Positions 25,848 through 38,800 of a stretch of 64,000 nucleotides of DNA are shown in pieces. The notes under the pieces are model-generated. The model saw only the letters and a program-made list of their open reading frames with translations, was not told where the DNA came from and made no database searches. Position numbers and translations under genes: made by a program. The stretch is from Asterias rubens. Lineage: Eukaryota; Echinodermata; Asteroidea; Forcipulatida; Asteriidae. The stretch covers positions 930,001 to 994,000 of the forward strand of contig NC_047063.1 of NCBI RefSeq assembly GCF_902459465.1. Direction: 5' to 3'. The number at the start of each line of letters is the position of its first letter. The first letter of the stretch is position 1.

Positions 25848-25942
25848 AACATATTGTATTTAATGTTACTCTGTAAAAGAACCAAGTTTCTCTCTAAACC
25901 TTTGTTCTTCTTTCTGCATTTATAGGTTAGATGGTTTCAACC

Positions 25943-28900
25943 ATGGCGGAAAATGACAGCAAAAAGTGTGGCCTGAACTGGGTTGATGCTGTGGATAGTT
26001 TTGTCCTTAGTTTATCTGTCTTGTTGGTTGGCGTGAGTGGCCTGTTGATTTCTTACAGCATTGATCAATTAGTCATTGGTATTGTTGTTTGCATTGGATT
26101 GCTGATACTGATTGGTCTCCTTCGGTTAATTTACTTTTGTAAATCAAACAGCAACAGCAGTACCGGTAAACATCTCTTCAATGTCATCATTATCTGCATC
26201 CGTTTATGGTGTAGCGGTGTTCTTGGTCTGATGTCTTTTGTAGATATCAGTGACATCCAAAATGATTGGAAAACTGCAATAACATGGATGCTGGTTGCAA
26301 GCATTATCATCAAAGCTGTCTCTTCATTTATCCAGCGACGTCTTGGATTGATTAAATACTCCCCAAGTCCAGTGACTTGGGCTGAGGTGTTAGAGCTTGT
26401 TGGTTTCTCGGTGACTGGATTATTAGTTATTTTGCCAGAGGACAAGACACTTTTTTCCATATATGCTGTCTGCTTGATTTTGGTTTCCTTTGCTGTCATT
26501 ATTGTAGCAGTAAGACTTGTACCTTGCAACCCCTCCGTCATTTTCATTTTGTTTGCAGTTCTTTTTTGTCAAGGTGTTTTTTTCATTACTGTTGATGTAC
26601 CTTTCTTCGATGCTGCATTGGTTTGCTTCGCTGGCCGCCTGTTTATGGACCCTCTCTCTGATTTGTTTTCTAGAAACATATCCATCAATGAGAGACTGAA
26701 TTGTGTATTCCTGAGTATACCTGGATGTTTGCAAAAGGTGTTCATAATAATAGTCATTGTGTTTGAGAGTGTCTTTCTTTTTCATGCTGGAGTTTTTGAT
26801 ATCTACCATCAAGAATGGTACTGGATAATGATCTTTGTTTTCCTACTTTTGCTTTGGATTTGCTACCATTCATATTCCATTCATTTGTACTGGAAACTCT
26901 CCAACAAAATCTCAGAGTGCACTAAGGCCCATAAAACCTTGCAGGGAAAAGCTAGCATGGAGAAAATGATGGCAGCAAAGGGGATGCGTTTACAAGCTCA
27001 GTTTGCGCACTGTCTCGCCTTCTATACATTTGGCTCCACTGTCCTACTTGGTGTAGTTACACTGTTGATTCCAGATGGAGATCAACCATGGCATAAAGAC
27101 GAAAAAGCAGCAGTTGCAGCAAGCTTTTTGACAGTGGTTCTTGTAGAGGGAATGTTCTATGCAGCCACAGATACACTCCGGAAGTCCCTACCAGGGACTT
27201 GTACAGCTTGTGTCATCATGCCTCCTTCAACGTCCCATAGGTAAGAATTACAAAAACTAAACAACTATTCTAAAGTCATCATCTCATACCAAGTATTGAG
27301 TGCAATGAAGAAGAGTAACCTCACTTGTGAGGAGTTATTGCATCTTTGGTGGAATTGTGTTGATGAATTTGGGGTAAAATAAAAATAACCAAAATATTTT
27401 GACCTGTGACCAATTCGCCCAATTTCGCCCAATATCGTCCCAATAATCTTTGTTGTGGCATTTGGGAGTCAATGTTCCTGTGTGTTACAGTGTAGCACAT
27501 TATTTAGGCACCACAACATTGCAAAGTGTCAGACATTAGTTGTGTGTGACATTTTGTGCAAGGAACCAATACTCAGAGAGTACATCAGAATAAATTTATA
27601 GGTTATGGATTCACAACTATTGACAATCGCTAATAACTAAAACACAGACAGTACTACTAATAAATATCTGACTGAGAAAGAATTTGTTGCTGAGGTCACA
27701 AAGGAATAAAATGAAAGGCCTCAGAGCTCAGCAGTACACTGCTGGCATTTTATTGCAGGCTGCTCTTCCATGACAACAAAAATAATAATAGCCAAATCAA
27801 AGCACTGGTTCTCCACAGCCTTTTGGTTGAATATTTTGTGTCACTGGCTGTCACTTCATATGTAAGCTTTTAATGTTTTCTTTCTATATGTAAATATAGA
27901 CAGTTGAACGAGTTGCGGAGATCAATTATGGATTTCTGTGATCGTAATGCTATACCTTGTAGCATTGAATCCTTCGTGGATGGGCTTTCAATCCAAACCC
28001 TAGAGGGCAAGCTTAATGGCTTCTTTGCTCAGACAAATCCTGCTACTAGTCAGCGGAGGTATGACAGCTACTTGGTTTTCTACTGTGGTGATGTAGATAG
28101 AGATGGCAAGTGGGAGTTGACAGGAGGTTAGTTTGATTTTATTTCATTAGGTTTTATGATTTTTCTTACATTAATGTTATTGTTTTATGTAGTATTGTGG
28201 TATAACTTGTGCAATTTTACATTTTAATATTTTACATGTTGCTGTACAATAGGATTGTAAATTTCATGTATTTTTGTATACCTGATGAATAAACCGTTCA
28301 ATTCAATTCAATCCAATTCAATTCAATTCAATTCAATTCAATTCATTTCAATTCAATGAAAAAACTTTCTGGGTAAAAAAACGGTGTTTGTGGCAAGTAC
28401 TTTAAGCAACTACCAAGTCAGCCAAGTAAACAAAGGTGACAAAGTAGCCCTTGAGTATCTGAGAACTAAAAGAACTAAAAGTTGTGGCAGAGCGATTAAG
28501 AGCATGGAACTCAAGTTCTGGTGGTTAAGTCAAAGGAGTATGGGTTCGAATCCCGGTCGTGACACTTGTGTCCTTGAGCAAGATACTTTACTCTCTTCAC
28601 CCAGGGGTATAAATTGGTACCTGTGAGGGTAGAGGTTCATACTGTGTTCGAAATAGCCTTCTGAGCGCACGGCTGTATACTCCTCGGGAGCTGAGAAAGA
28701 TTAAAGAAATGTTATTGGCCTAATAATGACCAGGGTACTAATGTAAAACATATTGATACGGTTCTTGTAAAATGCGCTATAAGAACTAGTTGTTATTATT
28801 ATTATTATTAAAGGACACTAGTATCCAAGCACCAAGTCCATCATTGATACCTAAGGACTTTGATCTCCCGAGTGTGAGTACTGTATAAAACCATTACTGG

Positions 28901-29796
28901 TTACTTGCAGCCAACCAATCGGTTTGGCAGGCTGGACTCAAGCTGTTGTGTTTCTGACCAGGACACTATGAGTCCAGGTACAGATAGACATGTTCTTTAT
29001 TAGCAAGACACCTAACAATTACTGCTTGGATGGGATCTAAGCCGTAGGTCCCTTTTGTGTTTTGTTCCACATGTTTAAGAACCCAATACACTTTATCTCT
29101 GACCACCATTAAGGGAAGTTTGTTAACCCATTGTACGGGTATACAGATACAGACGTTAGAGTATTGTCAGTCAATGGCAAAAAACCTTTGAATTGAATAG
29201 TGCACTTGGTTTTTACAGTCACGCTAAAAAATGCTTCCATTATTTTTGTCGTCTCTTCAACAGGAAAGTTCAAGTTTGAAAACATGCAACGGCTATGGAA
29301 TAACTGCAATACTGAGGGATTCCAATCTAGGCTTATCTTGATCCAAGATGCAAAACACTCCAAAGACTGGCTGGAGAAGATCGCCAATGATGAAAACAAC
29401 GTAGTTGCAATACAAACTTGCAAACTGAGTCCATCAGTAGACCCTGAAACTGGGGTTGTGCCAAGGGTTGGGGATTTTACCCGTGATTGGGTAGAGTTTA
29501 ATAGCTCAACTGAAAACAGTATCAATTGGAAGGAGACGGGGAGAAAAATCAAAGCAGTTTATAAAGTTTCTCCTCCATGGAGTGACAATGAATTCCGAGT
29601 GCCTAGTGAAGAAGATATGACAGAGTTCACCTCAAAGTTCCCCGTTAAATTGCAATGTTTGATAACAATTGCTTTGGAGATAGCTGAATTTAAAGAAAAA
29701 ACCATTTGCCCTACCTGTTGGAAACGTTTTATGATGAGTTGGTTTCCCCCACCTTTTATTGATACTAGACATGGCTTTAAGCTAGTTAAATCTTGA
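25943..29796 (+). CDS. TMEM168-like protein, copy 2
   Basis: Exons 25943-27240, 27900-28126 and 29264-29796 join in phase to 2058 nt (685 aa). An upstream in-frame ATG at 25931 would add four residues; 25943 is preferred because ATG-G plus ENDS matches the copy 3 start. About 11-12 hydrophobic segments fill residues 20-430. The linker after the membrane region is 16 codons shorter than in copy 1. The motif YYSGH of copy 1 is FYCGD here (about 493-497), so the caspase-like His is lost. RLILIQDAKHS replaces the Cys strand. A CPTC pair lies near the C-terminus, which ends HGFKLVKS. It has its own TATA promoter and non-coding first exon (23866-23973), spliced to 25926. Intact, so probably functional, but diverged from the TMEM168 norm. 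Confidence 0.88.
28292..28357. repeat. (AATTC)n microsatellite
   Basis: About 13 pentamer units with a few changes, in intron 2 of copy 2. Poly-A-like AATAAACC precedes it, so it may be a retroelement tail. Confidence 0.9.
28484..28811 (+). mobile_element. tRNA-derived SINE, family 2
   Basis: A well-preserved head, GTGGCAGAGCGATTAAGAGC, with B box GGGTTCGAATCCC (28542-28554), body, and a TTA microsatellite tail. Located in intron 2 of copy 2. Confidence 0.8.
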
Positions 29797-30100
29797 TTGG
29801 ACATGGCTTTAACTAGTTTAAAAGTCTTAATCGGGCATTGGCTTTATAAAGCTAGATAAATCATGATTGGACATGACTTTAACTAGTTAATCAGCTAATT
29901 AAACCTAGATTGGAAATGGCTTTAACTAGTTCAGAAGTCTTAATTAGCAATGGTTTTAAGCCAGTTAAGTCTTGATTGGACACCACATGGCTTTAAGTAT
30001 AGTTCAAAAAACTTGTATAGCAATGGTTTTAAGCTAGTTAAATCTAGATTGGACATGGCTTTAACTAGTTCAAAAGTTTTCAATCTAGTAAAGTCGTGAT
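29768..30100. repeat. Degenerate tandem repeat derived from the 3' coding end of copy 2
   Basis: Units containing GACATGGCTTTAA..CTAGTTAAATC TTGATTGG repeat about seven to nine times, starting from the last coding codons (GHGFKLVKS stop). A shorter, looser series follows copy 3 (39190-39580). Confidence 0.75.
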
Positions 30101-30249
30101 TGGAGAAATATTACATTATGTCATGAGAAAGATAACATTTGGTTAATAAAGGGCTATCGTAGATTTGAATAAAAAACAAAGCATGAGTACAATAATCAGA
30201 AGTTTTCAGAATGGTCAAATTGGCTTGCATTGCTTGTTACACAACCTAC

Positions 30250-31765
30250 ATTTTTCTAACTAATCTGTAATGACCCAATAGCTTAATTTGGCCTGTTGCT
30301 TTAGACTCAAATTCTGGATTATGTGCCAAACTCTTGGCTTGTATCATCAAAGGCACACATCTACTTGCCCTACTTTTGTAATTAGACATTTGTTGTTATA
30401 TTTTGAGTAACTATTATGTAACATGTAGTTTCTATTTAAAATGATTGATTGGGGGAAACAAATTAAGAAGACAATTTTAGAGTAACAGGAGATGTTTTAG
30501 AGATGTACACGATAAACCTCCACCCCCTGCTATATCACTTGCCACTTAAGTCTCTGTGTTATGTTATGTGAATTACTTAATGACCATACTAAATCAGCAC
30601 ATCAAAATAAGCACCAAACAAAATGCCTGACAAAAACATGAAACTGTTTTCATTAATAAAAAATAAAAAAAGTAACTTCTACAATTTAATGACGTAATTA
30701 GACCTAAAGGTTGATTGTATGACGTGTGTCTTGACCAAGAGGGTTAGTGGATTTACGCATCCCAAAACCAAAGAAACATTTTAGATTTATAGTAACAATG
30801 CAGTAAGTAATTTGTAATTATTGATGCTTTTTGATTTTTCATTTAAAGCTTCCTGAGAGTATTTTTGTAAATGATTCAATGCTGTATAAATGCACCTTGG
30901 GTTTTTATTTTTGTACAAAATAATATCCGAACAGTTTTCATTAATAAGGCCTATGGCTGTGGGCTGCAGCTACAGTGTGTTCAAGAATCCCTGTGAGTTT
31001 AGTGATACCAAATACACTACGCATGCCAAGGGCCTCTGAACAAGGGCCTCTCCAATCAAAACAATGAGCCAACAGTCATAACAAAATTGAACTATCTGCA
31101 CCAATCAGAAACAATTAACTGTCAAAAGGAAAGCACTGTTTGCAAAGTATTAAAAAAAATTGTTTACATCGAAGACAATATTTCAGAGTGTCTGTATAGA
31201 TTTCAATAATAAATAAAGAAAATAGAGGTTAAAAAAATGGACTAAAAAAACAATCTCTTCATCTCAGGAGCCTGTTTTTTCCCCTTCTGAATGCAAGAAT
31301 TGGAAAACAAATGCATTTGAACATGAATCAAAATGAATGCAGTCTTCAAAACTTTGCTATAGTATAGTATCTAAATTATAAACCCTGCTTTTCAAGAATA
31401 CAATTTATGCTGATTGTGTCAATACCATGTTGGTTCCCTCTTGCAAAAATAAATAAAAACATTATTTTGTATTTCATTATCTATAAAATAGCTATCAGAT
31501 AGTAAGTTTGACATTGATGTAACTAAAAATGCATATTGCGGGATGAAGTATTTAAAATGCAGACTGTTGTACTTGGTACATGTAGGAATGAGAAGCAATT
31601 GTTCAAAGGTATAAGGAATTCCCCTATGTTTAATAAAATAATTTTGCTTGTGAACAGCTGATGTTTTAAAAGTGAAAAGTCCTTGTAGTATTGTATTTCT
31701 CAGAGGTAAAACGGAGACAAAGTCCACTGGCCAAAGTTGATTAAAGACACTGGACACTATTGGTA
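30250..31765. repeat. Recent segmental duplication, copy 1
   Basis: About 1.5 kb almost identical to 40437-41943. It lies between TMEM168-like copies 2 and 3 and contains a kB-like site (31615-31624). Confidence 0.9.
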
Positions 31766-32071
31766 ATTGTCAAAGACCAGTCTTCTCACTTGGTCGTCGA
31801 AGTTGCGAGATATGAATGAAATAAAAAACACCCTTGTCACACGAAGTTGTGTGCTTTCAGATGCTTGATTTCGAGACCTCAAATTCTAAACTTGAGGTCT
31901 CGAAATCAAATTCGTGGAAAATTACTTCTGTCTCGAAAACTACGTCACTTCAGAGGGAGCCCTTTCTCACAATGATTTATACTACCAACCTCTCCCCATT
32001 ACTCGTCACCAAGTAAGGTTTTATGCTGATAATTATTTTGAGTAATTACCAATAGTGTCCACTGCCTTTAA
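31741..32071. mobile_element. MITE, family 'GGACACTATTGGTAATT'
   Basis: Ends TTAAAGACACTGGACACTAT and ATAGTGTCCACTGCCTTTAA; the middle has a palindrome around GAGACCTCAAATT. Other copies are at 33057-33425, 43275-43662 and 63863-63998. Confidence 0.85.
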
Positions 32072-32778
32072 GCAACAAAGTATCTATGTTTACCAATATA
32101 ATGTTACCTTGCCATGCCAGGAGCTTATTTTTGCTGGGAAGAAAGAAAAAAAACATTTAGTAAAACGTTTGGCTTGGGCAGCTTTATGACACCTAGTGGG
32201 CAGGGCTCAATACCATGGTGTTGCAAATACTAACACCTAATACTTAAATCTCACAGTGCTCTTAGACCCTGCTAGTTGTTTTGTTAGGAGAAACACAGCC
32301 AAACAAAACCAAACCCTTGTAATCAGAGGCTCAGGTAATAATGTATTGTTAATGTATTGTTAATGCAATGTATTGCGTATGAACTCAATCATGAGCTACA
32401 ATGACTGAATTGTATGCACGCAGTCTTGAAACCTATCAAATTTTAAAACAATTTTATTTATAACTGCTTTTCAACATTTAATTTTGCTACTTTTCATCTG
32501 TTTGTTGCCTGCGCTTAAAGCATCAATACCATTTATGTAGATACACACCTATGTTGTGACATTCCTTATGTGTTTTCCTTACCCTAACCAAACCTTATTG
32601 TGTAGGTCAGAGGGGCTATTAAAACATAGGGTCGTTGGAGCTTATAGGGGTCTGACTTTGGGGCGTAGTCACCAATAATGTGTGTGCTTGCGTGCTGACT
32701 ACACGTACAGCCAGTCAATGGATGAATAGTGTGATGCAGTGTAGCGCTGAAATGATAAAGGGACTCCTCCAGAGTATG

Positions 32779-32875
32779 ATTTCGCAACAAGGAGCTGTGT
32801 GGAGTGTGTAATGGGGAAATTCCCTGACACGTAGCCAGATATGAGAAATTTGCCAGCCCCTAGATCGCTATACAA
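32779..32875 (+). promoter_or_regulatory. Promoter of TMEM168-like copy 3
   Basis: ATTTCGCAAC at 32779-32788, a perfect palindromic kB-like site GGGGAAATTCCC at 32813-32824, a GAGAAAT box near 32843, and a weak TATA (TATACAA) at 32869-32875. Order and spacing match copy 2. Confidence 0.65.
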
Positions 32876-32898
32876 ACAAAGCACAAACTTGACCTAGA

Positions 32899-33007
32899 GC
32901 CAGTGTGGTATTTCTGTCATACAGAGAGGACCGCTGCTAATGAAAGGGTGAAATAAACCTTCTGCAACTGAGCTTCGCAAACCGTTGTTGTTGATTACAT
33001 TGTGGAG
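32899..33007 (+). other. Non-coding first exon of copy 3
   Basis: Homologous to 23866-23973; donor GTGGAG|GTATGT. The paired acceptor TTTATAG at 34431 opens the ATG exon (34432). A MITE (33057-33425) sits in the intron about 50 bp after the donor. Confidence 0.6.
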
Positions 33008-33056
33008 GTATGTATTTTGTGTTTGAATATATAAAAATGTTGTTTGTTTAACAGTA

Positions 33057-33425
33057 ATATTGGTAATTACTCAAAATAACTATTAGCATAAAACCTTGCT
33101 TGGTAACGAGTAATGGGGAGAGGTTGATAGTTTAAAACATTGTGAGTAACGGCTCCCTCTGAAGTGACATAGTTTTTGAGAAACAAGTAATTTTCTGAGA
33201 ATTTGATTTCGAGACCTCAGACTTAGAATTTGAGGTCTCGAAATCAAGCATCTGAAAGCACACAACTTCGTGTGACAAGGGTGTTTTTTCTATCATTGTT
33301 ATCTCGCAACTTTGACGACCAATGAGCTCAAATTTTCACAGGTTTCTTATTTTATGCATATGTTGAGATACACCAAGTGAGAATACTGGTCTTCGACAAT
33401 TGCCAATAGTGTACACTGCCTTTAA
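33057..33425. mobile_element. MITE, family 'GGACACTATTGGTAATT'
   Basis: An inverted copy of 31741-32071 in the first intron of TMEM168-like copy 3. Its right end is intact (ACACTGCCTTTAA). Confidence 0.8.
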
Positions 33426-34518
33426 CATTTACAAGGCCTGCAACACTGCATCCGTGCCCGCTGGCTATAGACCTTTTGCATTTTAGATACATGCATGAAT
33501 TCATTTGAGATAAGGCCCCCTTGCAAAATACATATTGCTGAACATGGAACGCTGCCATGGGAACAGAAACAGAAAATGTGTACAATACGTTTAATGAACT
33601 GTGACAGTGATTTATTGGAAATCAACTGTATTTCATTTTACTTGTGAACTGCATTATGCATGACTTTATTATCTGGCTGTATCTTTTGTAGCTTTCAATA
33701 ATGTAATTCGGTACCCTTGGAATTTTGTGTCAAACGAAACTAGGCATAGTGTCTGAAGTTGGCGGGGTTATACCTGATGGTCAGCAAAATGTTGTGTTCG
33801 GGTAATGGACCAATGACAAAAATGTTGGCCCCTTAAGGGGCCAATATTTTTTTTATGTTTAACTTTTGCTAGGTTAGAATTAGCATTATCTGTTGCCCGG
33901 GTGCCTTGTTTTATTTTTGTGTATAAATGGGACAGCGAACAAAGGGCCAGTTCTTGAGGCTAAGGCAAAAATCAACTCAATACTGTTCAGCTGTGCGAGG
34001 TTAGTGCACAATTATATTTTTCACGTTGAACAGTTTTCTGGTTTTAAATGAGTTTGAAAGGAAAGAGTTTAGTTGCGTAAAAAAAACATCAAATTTGCCT
34101 AACTGATGTGATCATTTATTTATCGTGTGAGTGTAATGCACACGCCATTGTAGTGTGTGGCAATGAAAGGCACAACCATCATTACAATGAAACAATGTTT
34201 GACTTTTAGGCACAATTGTTTAGTACTGCCTGTCTCTGTTTTGCAAACAGGAGAGGGCGCTATAAGTAGTTTATCACAACCTGTTTCTGCTAAGCAGCAC
34301 ATTCTGTGCTAAGCAAATTTTCACATAACACCTTTACAAAATGGAAGTCGGAGCTATCTCACTGGGTTTCATTTGTTGTCCTAAAAACTGAGTCTCTTTC
34401 TAAACCTTTGTTTTTCTTTTTTCATTTATAGGTTAAAGATTAACGGCTCGTCAATTCTAAAAAGTGATCAAATCTTCCATCTTTTAGTCTGAGCAACTGT
34501 TATTAGCTGGTTTCAACC

Positions 34519-35822
34519 ATGGAGGAAAATGACAGCAAAGTGAAATGTGGCCTGTGCTTCGTTGTTTTGGACTTAATTGTCCTTATATTTGCATTGGAGG
34601 TCGGCTTGTGTGCCCTGTTGATTTCTACCAGAATTGGTCCAATATTCATTGTTATTGTTGCTTTGATTGTGATTGGACTAGCAATAGTGATTGGAGTCTG
34701 CCTATACTGTTGTAAACCAAACTACAAAGGCAACGACAGTCTCTCAAAGGAGGTCAATATGTGCAACCGTTTATGGTGTAGCTTTGTTCTTGGTCTGATG
34801 TCTTTTGTAGATATCAGTGGCATCCACAACTATGTTATTACTGTAACAACATGGATGCTGGTTGCAAGCATTATCATCAAAGCTGTCTCTTCATTTATCC
34901 AGCGATGTCATGGATTGATCAAATACTCCTCCAGTCCAGTGAGTGAGGTTGAGATGTTTGAGCTCTTTGTGTTCTCAATGACTGGATTGATTGCTTTGCC
35001 AGAGGACCAGGCATTTCTTTCTAAATATGCTTTATGCTTGATTTTTGTTTCCTTTGCTGTCATTATAGTGGCAGTCAGACTTGCAGGTTGCATTTACAAC
35101 CCCTTCAAAATACTCATTTTGATTGCAGTCCTTGTTTGTCAAATAGTATTTTTCAATACTATTGATGTGCCTTTCTACAATGCTGCATTGGGTTGCTTTG
35201 TAGGCCGCCTGTTTATGGACCCACTTTTTGATTTGTTTTCTAGCAACATAACTGCAATTGAAAGATTGAATTGTGTATTCAGTGTCCGTGAATGTTTACA
35301 ACAGATGTTTGTGATAATAGTCATTGTGTTTGAGGGTGTCTTCCTTTTTCATGCTGTAGTTTCTGACATCTACCACAAAGAATGGTACTGGATAATTCTC
35401 TTTGTTGTCCTACTTATATTTTGGATTTGCAACCATTCATATTCCATTCATTTGTTCTGGCAATTTTCCAACAATATCTCAGAGTGCACTAAGGCCCATC
35501 AAGCCTTGCAGAACAATACTAGTATGGAGATGATAATGGCAACGAAAGGGATGCGCTCACAAACTCAGTTTATACACCATCTCGCCCTCTATACATTTGT
35601 TTCCACTTTATTTCTTGGTGCAGCCACACTGTTGATTCCATGTGTGGTGCACCAATGGCATAAAGAGGACAAGGCGGCACTTGCAGCAAGCTTTTTGATA
35701 GTGGTTCTTGTAGAGGAAATGTTCTATGCAGCCACAGATTTACTCCAGCAGTCCCTACCAGGGGCTTGTACAGCTTGTGTCATCATGCCTCCTTCAAAGT
35801 CACAAAGGTAAGAATTGAGACC

Positions 35823-35853
<31 letters not shown>

Positions 35854-38800
35854 GTGGTGATTTGAAATCTGTACATGTTTAGAAATTGTGAAGTTATCCT
35901 CTCAGACCAACAGTCATTTCATGTGTTTATGAATTATGGGTAAAATATAAATGTTGACCTGCATTTACAAACAACAAAATTGACCGAATTCACTGATGTC
36001 ATCATCCAAATAATCTTGGTTTCATCTTCTTTGGATTCAATGTCCATGTGTGTTATTAAGTGTAGTGCTTTAAGCATTATGGTTACACGCAATTATTCCA
36101 AATGCCGAGCGTACCAGACACCAGCCCTGTATGGCATTGGTGCAAGAAGCCAATTTACTCAAAAAGTACATTTAAAGCACATAAATAAAATATTTAGTTT
36201 ACCCTTATGTTACCCTTATGTAGCCTTGCTAAAGGCACATGCATTATTCATTCCGAAAAAGGCGCCATTGTAAACCCACCTGTATGCACTGTGCGTAGTG
36301 TGTGTAATCACACCACACGAAATCACACCGCACGACCCACCCGTATACACTGTCACATGACTCAACGCCCGCCCCGTAAGACTACTGTACTTAAGTCATC
36401 AGCACTTGACCTTTATTTTGAGGCCGTCAGATGGACAGCCTTGTCGGGTCTGTAACTTCCAGGTTTAATGTGTTTCATGAAAAAAATTCAAATATTTGAA
36501 AAAAAGGGGGGGGGGCCTCTGGGATATGCTAGTAAGCAGCTCATGAATATTTATATCTTTCGTCAGACCTATCAAACAACACAGGATGTGAAGCAAATGA
36601 ACTATTCATTTTGATGCCCAATCAAGCACTTGCCTTATCACGACCTTTGGACCCTATCATGCTCGCTGAGCGTCCGTGGTGATGCGATGTAAACAAGACA
36701 TCCGCAACTGACCAATGGGGTCTCGTCTTTTGCAGGCATTATGGTAATGAGTTGACCGTAGGAACTCTTCTTTTGCGCTTATTATAGTATTGAGTCATTA
36801 GCTTCAACACAGACCCTACAAGGCTGTTGGCCTGACTGCCTCCGTATGGGGATAGTGTATGGGGGGCTTCGTGTCGTGCGATGTGATTACACACATTACG
36901 CACAGGTAAACGGGTGGATTTTTACAGCAGTGGTCTTTTTCTGAGTAAATAATTTGACTGCCTTGAGCAAGAATAACCCTTATGCCAAGTGTAGGTGTAT
37001 AGTCAGTACTTTCCTGTATTGTGTGAAGAAAATCGCAGACATTAATTACTCGAGTGGGATTCAAACCCCACAACCTTTGCCAATCTAGAGCAGATGTCAT
37101 ACCATGCTAGAGCACCAAAATTGCCCAGTAGCTAAAGGCAGTTTGAATCTTATACTTGAGCAGTGGGTACCACAACAAATTTAAAAGATGTTAAATCTGC
37201 ATCAGGGATACAGTATATCATTTGGTTTTACCCTTACACCAATGGTTTGCACAGAACTCTGGAAAGTACCGAGTATACAGTGCTGACACACATCAGTGAA
37301 AGGATAAAACCAATATTATTTCTTATCCCTAAAGCAAATTTATCACATAAATTTTTAAGTGATGGTATAAATGCAGCTGTTCACAACTGTTGATAGAAAG
37401 TGATAATTAAATACAGACAGTTAACACTTGCCTAAGAAAGTATAACCATTTGTAGAAGTGGGGGTCATGGAGCAAGTAAATGAAAGGCCTCAGAGCTCAG
37501 CGGTACACTGCTGGCATTTTATTGCAGGCTGCTCTTCCATGACAAGACAAATAATAATAGCTAAACCAAAGCACTGGTTCTCCACAGCCATTGGTTGAAT
37601 ATTTTGTGTCACTGGCTGTCACTTCATATATATGTGTAAGTTTTTAATGTGTTCTTTCTTTGTGCAAATACAGACAGTCAGAGTTAAAAGATTTGCAGAG
37701 ATTCATCATGGAGTTCTTTGGTAAAAATAATATACCTTGTAGCATTGAATCCTTCGTGGATGGGCTTTCAATCCAAACCCTGGAATGCAAGATTCAGTAC
37801 TTCTTTGCTCAGACAACTGATACCAGTCATCGGAGGTATGACAGCTACGTGGTTTTCTACTGTGGTGATGTAGATAGTGATGGCAACTGGGAATTAACAG
37901 GAGGTTAGTTTGATTTCATTCTGCCAGCTTTCATTAAAAAAACCATTTCTGCGTAAAAAACATTGTTTGTGGTCAATTTTCTTCAAAATCAACTACAAAG
38001 TACTCAAGGTGACAAAGTAGTATTCGAGCTGTAGTTCTCTTCCATGTTTTTAAAACTTGCTGAAAACTCCACATACACTTATCTTGTAACATTTCTTAGA
38101 TTATTCATTGTATTAATGTCTTTGTATTCCATATTTCTCATTTGTTGTTTAAATAGTTTTTTTTTTTTTTTTTCTGCCCTCTCGGAATAGGGTCTTGTAC
38201 ACTAGATAGATAGCACATTATATTATGCATTATTGTTATTATTATACAAGAATAAGGAAATCCAAGCACCAAGTCCAACAGCCATGTATCCATGTACCTT
38301 TGATCTCCAAGCACAAGTACAATTAAGTATGAGGACTGTATAAAGGGTGTACAGAAAACGTTTGTCAGTAAGTAACAATTAATGTATGTGCTTATAAATT
38401 TATTAAAATGATTACATCTTTGGTGTATCATGGCCTAGTGCTTTTGCACTGGACTTCAAGCTCTGGTGTTTCTGACCAGCACACTATTGAGTATAGGGCC
38501 AGACAGCTTTGTTCTTAAGCAAGACACATCTATACCACTATTGCTTCGTCCTTTGGATGGGTTGTTAGCCATTGGCTCCTTTGTGTTTTGTAATACATAT
38601 TAATACCCTTTTTTTTCAAAAAAAGATAAAGACAGAAGAGTATTGTCAGTACATTGTTAAAATCCTGAACTTTTATTGTCTCTTCAACAGGAAAGTTCAA
38701 GTTTGAAAACATGCAAAGACTATGGAATAACTGTGATACTGAGGGATTCCAATCTAGGCTTATCTTGATCCAAGATGCAAAACACTCAGAAGACTGGCTG

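Noticed and set aside
28484-28560. tRNA gene candidates here and at 12650-12735, 8585-8680 and 15205-15280
   Set aside because: A and B boxes are present but acceptor stems do not pair and family-specific tails follow, so they are SINE heads.
31419-31757. Open frame shared with 41599-42069
   Set aside because: The two are shared only because the 1.5-kb flank is duplicated; composition is non-coding and there is no recognisable domain.
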